A stretch of DNA of 8,862 bases from assembly GCA_011321985.1 (NCBI GenBank), contig DROB01000070.1, positions 1 through 8,862 on the forward strand, in the 5' to 3' direction. Positions 6,522-8,862 of the stretch are shown one piece after another; position 1 is the stretch's first letter; every line of letters begins with the position of its first letter. This DNA is from Gammaproteobacteria bacterium (GTDB lineage Bacteria > Pseudomonadota > Gammaproteobacteria > SZUA-229). A model generated the notes under the pieces. The model searched no databases. It had not been told where the DNA came from and saw nothing but the letters and a program-made list of their open reading frames with translations. Made by a program: the position numbers and the translations under genes.

Positions 6522-6848
6522 ATGTTACATCCCAAGCAATTTTTACTGATCATACTCGTGTTCTGCACGCTGGGGTACAGTAGTGCGTGGGCGTTTGATG
6601 GGCACGTAATGGAGCCGCTTGAGGAAAGCACGGCCAGTCTGGATACCGCATCGGGTGATTTACCTGATGGTCAGCAACACGTTGAGCACATCTGTGCTCA
6701 TTGCTGTCACATAACATCTCACCTGATCGCTATATTTTCTGATACAGGCTGTATCGCCACGAATAGCACCTCTACTTATTCATCGAATCTGACGGAAAGC
6801 CTGCACGCTTTCATCGTAAGTCCTGATCTGAGACCCCCCCGCGTCTAA
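6522..6848 (+). CDS. small exported His/Cys-rich protein, CzcI-like
   Basis: A 108-residue protein with a clear signal peptide: K5, a hydrophobic core at about 7-18 and a likely cleavage after SSAWA (residue 24). The mature part has a cluster of potential metal ligands at 53-67 (H53, H56, C58, H60, C61, C62, H63, H67; core motif HICAHCCHITSH), plus H28 and C77. It ends in the proline-rich PDLRPPRV. Small periplasmic proteins of this layout commonly precede czcC; CzcI of the Cupriavidus czc cluster is the named comparison, and is thought to modulate efflux-gene expression. The assignment is by position, size and residue pattern, not by clear sequence identity. The frame continues upstream to a TTG at 6459, but that lies inside the promoter; the ATG at 6522 puts the signal peptide at the N-terminus. 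No good ribosome binding site is visible. Likely first gene of the efflux operon. Confidence 0.7.
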   Translation: MLHPKQFLLIILVFCTLGYSSAWAFDGHVMEPLEESTASLDTASGDLPDGQQHVEHICAHCCHITSHLIAIFSDTGCIATNSTSTYSSNLTESLHAFIVSPDLRPPRV

Positions 6849-6863
6849 ATATTTGTTCTATCG

Positions 6864-6888
6864 CCAGCCTGATCTTTAATCTGGCTGG
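6864..6888 (+). other. hairpin 1 between CzcI-like gene and czcC
   Basis: CCAGCC-T-GAT, loop CTTTA, ATC-T-GGCTGG: six pairs, a T-T mismatch and three more pairs. It starts 16 bases after the CzcI-like stop codon. It is not followed by a T-run, so it is more likely an mRNA-stability or processing element than a full terminator. Confidence 0.45.
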
Positions 6889-6896
6889 TCTTGATG

Positions 6897-6923
6897 CATG
6901 CCTGGAATTTGTTTACCAGCATG
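6897..6923 (+). terminator. hairpin 2 with T-rich tail, possible weak terminator or attenuator
   Basis: CATGCCTGG and CCAGCATG pair over eight positions with one bulged C and a ten-base loop (AATTTGTTTA). The stretch after it, TGTTTGTCGTCTTTATTT, is T-rich but interrupted. It sits 30 bases before the czcC start. Partial termination here would lower channel and adaptor expression relative to the small protein. Confidence 0.3.
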
Positions 6924-6953
6924 TGTTTGTCGTCTTTATTTGAGAATTAAACC

Positions 6954-8270
6954 ATGAAGAAAAAACCATGTATTAAACGTGGCCTGATCGCCTCCAGCAT
7001 GATTGCTACAATAATCATTGCCGCACCGGGTATCGGTATGGCCCAGGCAGAGGCTGTCGAATCTGCCGCGTCTGCCGATAACCCGGACAGGTCCGGGACC
7101 AGTGCCAGCTTGCAGCGCTGGTTAAATAAAAATGTTGATAACCATCCTGCGGTGCTGGCGGCGCAGTCAGCGGTTGATTCCGCCAGGTTTCAGTTGATCG
7201 CTGCAGATAAAGCGCTCTATAACCCGGAGCTGGAGATCGATGCCGAAACCGCAGAAACGGATTCTGCATCCATAGGCATAAGCCAGACCATCGACTGGGG
7301 AGATACCCGCGGTGCCAGGACATCCATGGCGGGCTCCCGTCGTACTGCGGCACGGTTTGCTTTCGAAGCGACACGCCGGGGCATCGCTGCTGAATTTCTC
7401 AGCGGTCTTTCCGATTATCACACGAGTTCTGCATTAAGAGCACTGGCCGTTCGGGGTAATACTCTGATGCAGCGTTCAGCCAGGCTGGCGAAAGATCGAT
7501 TTGATGCCGGTGATCTGGGTAAGGTCGAAGTTGACCTTGCCAATCTGTCGTATGCGCAGGCACGTTTTAAGCTTGCTGATGCTATCTCACGGCAGGCTCG
7601 TGCTACGCAGAGTCTGATCGCGTTGACCGGACAGGCTGATACGAACTGGCCGGAGCTGCTGTCTGTTTTCCCCGACCCAAAATCACAACCCCAGGAAATT
7701 GACAGTACGGTTCAACAGTTACCGCAGATGCGTGAGATAACCTCAAGAGTGAAGGCTGCTCAGGCGAATGTAAAAGTTCAGTCTGGTCAGGGTTCGGCTA
7801 ATCCCACTATTGCTTTTCGTGCGGGCAGGGAGGAGCAGGATAATTTATTTGGTCTGACTTTATCTATCCCGCTACAGGTAAGAAATAATTTCAGAGCTGA
7901 AGTCGATGCAGCCAATGCCGAGATGATACAGGCTGAGCGTGAATCGATGGATGCGTATCGAAAACTTAAAAGTCGACTTGAGATCGCTGTTGTTTCCTAC
8001 GCTTTAAGCAGAGAGGCATGGCTGTCCTGGCAGCAATCGGGTGCTGATACATTGAATGAACAGATCACGCTGCTGGAGCGTCTCTGGAAAGCAGGTGAAC
8101 TCAATACCACCGATTACCTTATACAACTGACACAGGCACTGGAAACCAAAGCCAGTGCGATCGAGCAACGTGGCCGTATGTGGACTGACTGGAGCGAGTG
8201 GTTGATCGCTTCAGGAAAAATTGAGCACTGGCTCTACAGCACATCGGCAAACAATACGAGAACAAAATAA
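6954..8270 (+). CDS. czcC: CzcC-type outer-membrane channel of an RND heavy-metal efflux system
   Basis: A 438-residue TolC/OEP-superfamily protein that would form the outer-membrane exit duct of a tripartite metal exporter. The signal peptide has a basic start (MKKKPCIKRG), a hydrophobic core at about 11-28 and probable cleavage around GMAQA (residue 32); no lipobox is seen at the cleavage site, so it is not obviously a lipoprotein. The mature protein shows two OEP repeats: the first with LYNPELEID (88-96), GISQTIDWG (108-116) and RFDAGDLGKVEVDLANL (182-198), the second with FGLTLSIPLQVR (299-310), a long helix at 315-360 and LWKAGELNTTDYL (377-389), the second copy of the GEL/GDL helix turn. 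Size matches CzcC/CnrC/NccC proteins. The ATG at 6954 has only weak purine-rich sequence before it. The stop codon overlaps the start of the adaptor gene. Metal specificity (zinc, cobalt, cadmium or nickel) cannot be read from this subunit. Confidence 0.88.
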   Translation: MKKKPCIKRGLIASSMIATIIIAAPGIGMAQAEAVESAASADNPDRSGTSASLQRWLNKNVDNHPAVLAAQSAVDSARFQLIAADKALYNPELEIDAETAETDSASIGISQTIDWGDTRGARTSMAGSRRTAARFAFEATRRGIAAEFLSGLSDYHTSSALRALAVRGNTLMQRSARLAKDRFDAGDLGKVEVDLANLSYAQARFKLADAISRQARATQSLIALTGQADTNWPELLSVFPDPKSQPQEIDSTVQQLPQMREITSRVKAAQANVKVQSGQGSANPTIAFRAGREEQDNLFGLTLSIPLQVRNNFRAEVDAANAEMIQAERESMDAYRKLKSRLEIAVVSYALSREAWLSWQQSGADTLNEQITLLERLWKAGELNTTDYLIQLTQALETKASAIEQRGRMWTDWSEWLIASGKIEHWLYSTSANNTRTK

Positions 8271-8862
8271 TGAACATCAATTTAAAAAATCTGGATATAT
8301 TAAAAATAGTGATACTCGCTATCTCTCTTTCTACATCGAATGTTATCTACGCCTCTGGCGGGCATGAAGAAGGAGGCCACGAAGAGGGTGGACATGAAGA
8401 AGGTGGTCACGAAGAAGAGCAATCGGTGAAGCTTTCAGCAAAACAACTGGAGACTGCCGGCATCGTTGTCGAAGAGTTACAACCACAGCGTGTCTCTGAT
8501 GTGATCAGTGCCCCGGGTGAGATCATGTTAAATGAATATAGAACGACTTCAGTAACGCCACGTATCTCTTCGCAGGTAGTCAAACGCCATGCAAAATTAG
8601 GTGATGCTATATCAAAAGGTCAGCCTCTGGTGACCCTGTCCAGTGTGGAGATGGCGACAGCTCAGGGTGAGTTGCTGGTCTCTGGTCGTGAATGGCAGCG
8701 GGTCAAAAAACTCGGCAGGAAAGTGGTATCCGCGCAACGTTATACCGAAGCGCGCGTCGCACACCAGCAGGCAAAAGCGCGTGTGATCGCTTTTGGTATG
8801 ACGGTGAAACAGGTGAATTCCTTTCTTGAGAAAGGTGATGCGTCAAAAGCGAACGGAACGTT
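8270..8862 (+). CDS. czcB: CzcB-type periplasmic adaptor (membrane fusion protein), 3' end outside window
   Basis: The first 197 residues of an HlyD/CzcB-family adaptor, which links the inner-membrane RND pump to the CzcC channel. The ATG overlaps the czcC stop by one base (TAATG), indicating translational coupling. Residues 1-28 form a signal peptide (hydrophobic core 10-26, likely cleavage after IYA). Four GGHEE units follow at 30-49. After QSVKLSAKQLETAGIVVEEL come a beta-barrel strand (DVISAPGEIMLNE), a lipoyl-like half (RISSQVVKRHAKLGDAISKG, about residues 100-119, then QPLVTL) and the start of the alpha-helical hairpin (VEMATAQGELLVSGREWQRV and onward). This order is standard for CzcB-like adaptors, including the sequence around KLGDAISKGQPL. 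The remaining roughly 180-200 residues and the pump gene should lie to the right. Confidence 0.9.
   Translation, partial: MNINLKNLDILKIVILAISLSTSNVIYASGGHEEGGHEEGGHEEGGHEEEQSVKLSAKQLETAGIVVEELQPQRVSDVISAPGEIMLNEYRTTSVTPRISSQVVKRHAKLGDAISKGQPLVTLSSVEMATAQGELLVSGREWQRVKKLGRKVVSAQRYTEARVAHQQAKARVIAFGMTVKQVNSFLEKGDASKANGT
8357..8416 (+). repeat. four in-frame 15-base repeats encoding GGHEE
   Basis: Four consecutive 15-base units each encode Gly-Gly-His-Glu-Glu (residues 30-49 of the adaptor), right after the predicted signal-peptide cleavage site. Codons differ between units (cat/cac, gaa/gag, ggt/gga/ggc/ggg), so the peptide is conserved more than the DNA. The result is an exposed acidic tail with four evenly spaced histidines, suited to binding metal in the periplasm. 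Confidence 0.9.

Overview
The window looks like chromosomal DNA from a gammaproteobacterium, probably environmental. This rests on the gene families present (a CzcCB-type heavy-metal efflux locus, a COG0523 GTPase, a short rhomboid protease, a beta-CASP hydrolase next to a LOG-family protein) and on moderate GC content. The genus cannot be named from the sequence. Coding density is high. No insertion sequence, phage gene, tRNA, rRNA or CRISPR array was seen.

Left edge (1-483): the tail of an unidentified plus-strand gene, then a small stand-alone TfoX N-terminal-domain protein. The first 240 bases are about 32% GC by hand count, clearly more AT-rich than what follows.

Housekeeping-type block (574-5183): a minus-strand two-gene operon encodes a long LOG-family (TIGR00730-type) Rossmann protein and, 21 bases downstream, a beta-CASP metallo-beta-lactamase-fold hydrolase related to RNA-processing nucleases. 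A candidate sigma70 promoter precedes the LOG gene. Divergent from it is an APC-superfamily amino-acid permease. A six-helix rhomboid protease lies convergent to the permease.

Metal block (5287-8862): a COG0523 (CobW-like) metal-chaperone GTPase on the minus strand is divergent from a plus-strand efflux operon. The operon comprises a small exported His/Cys-rich CzcI-like protein, a CzcC-type outer-membrane channel and a CzcB-type periplasmic adaptor. The adaptor gene runs off the right edge and carries a four-fold His-Glu repeat at its mature N-terminus; the RND pump gene (czcA-like) is expected just beyond. About 300 bases separate the two divergent units. This space holds a 25-base imperfect inverted repeat that overlaps the -35 elements of two facing promoter candidates, which suggests one metal-responsive regulator could control both the chaperone and the exporter. 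The GTPase leader also has a 14-base tandem duplication, and two hairpins separate the CzcI-like gene from czcC.

I see no clearly new multi-gene system. The most interesting material is the shared control region and small-protein content of the metal block.
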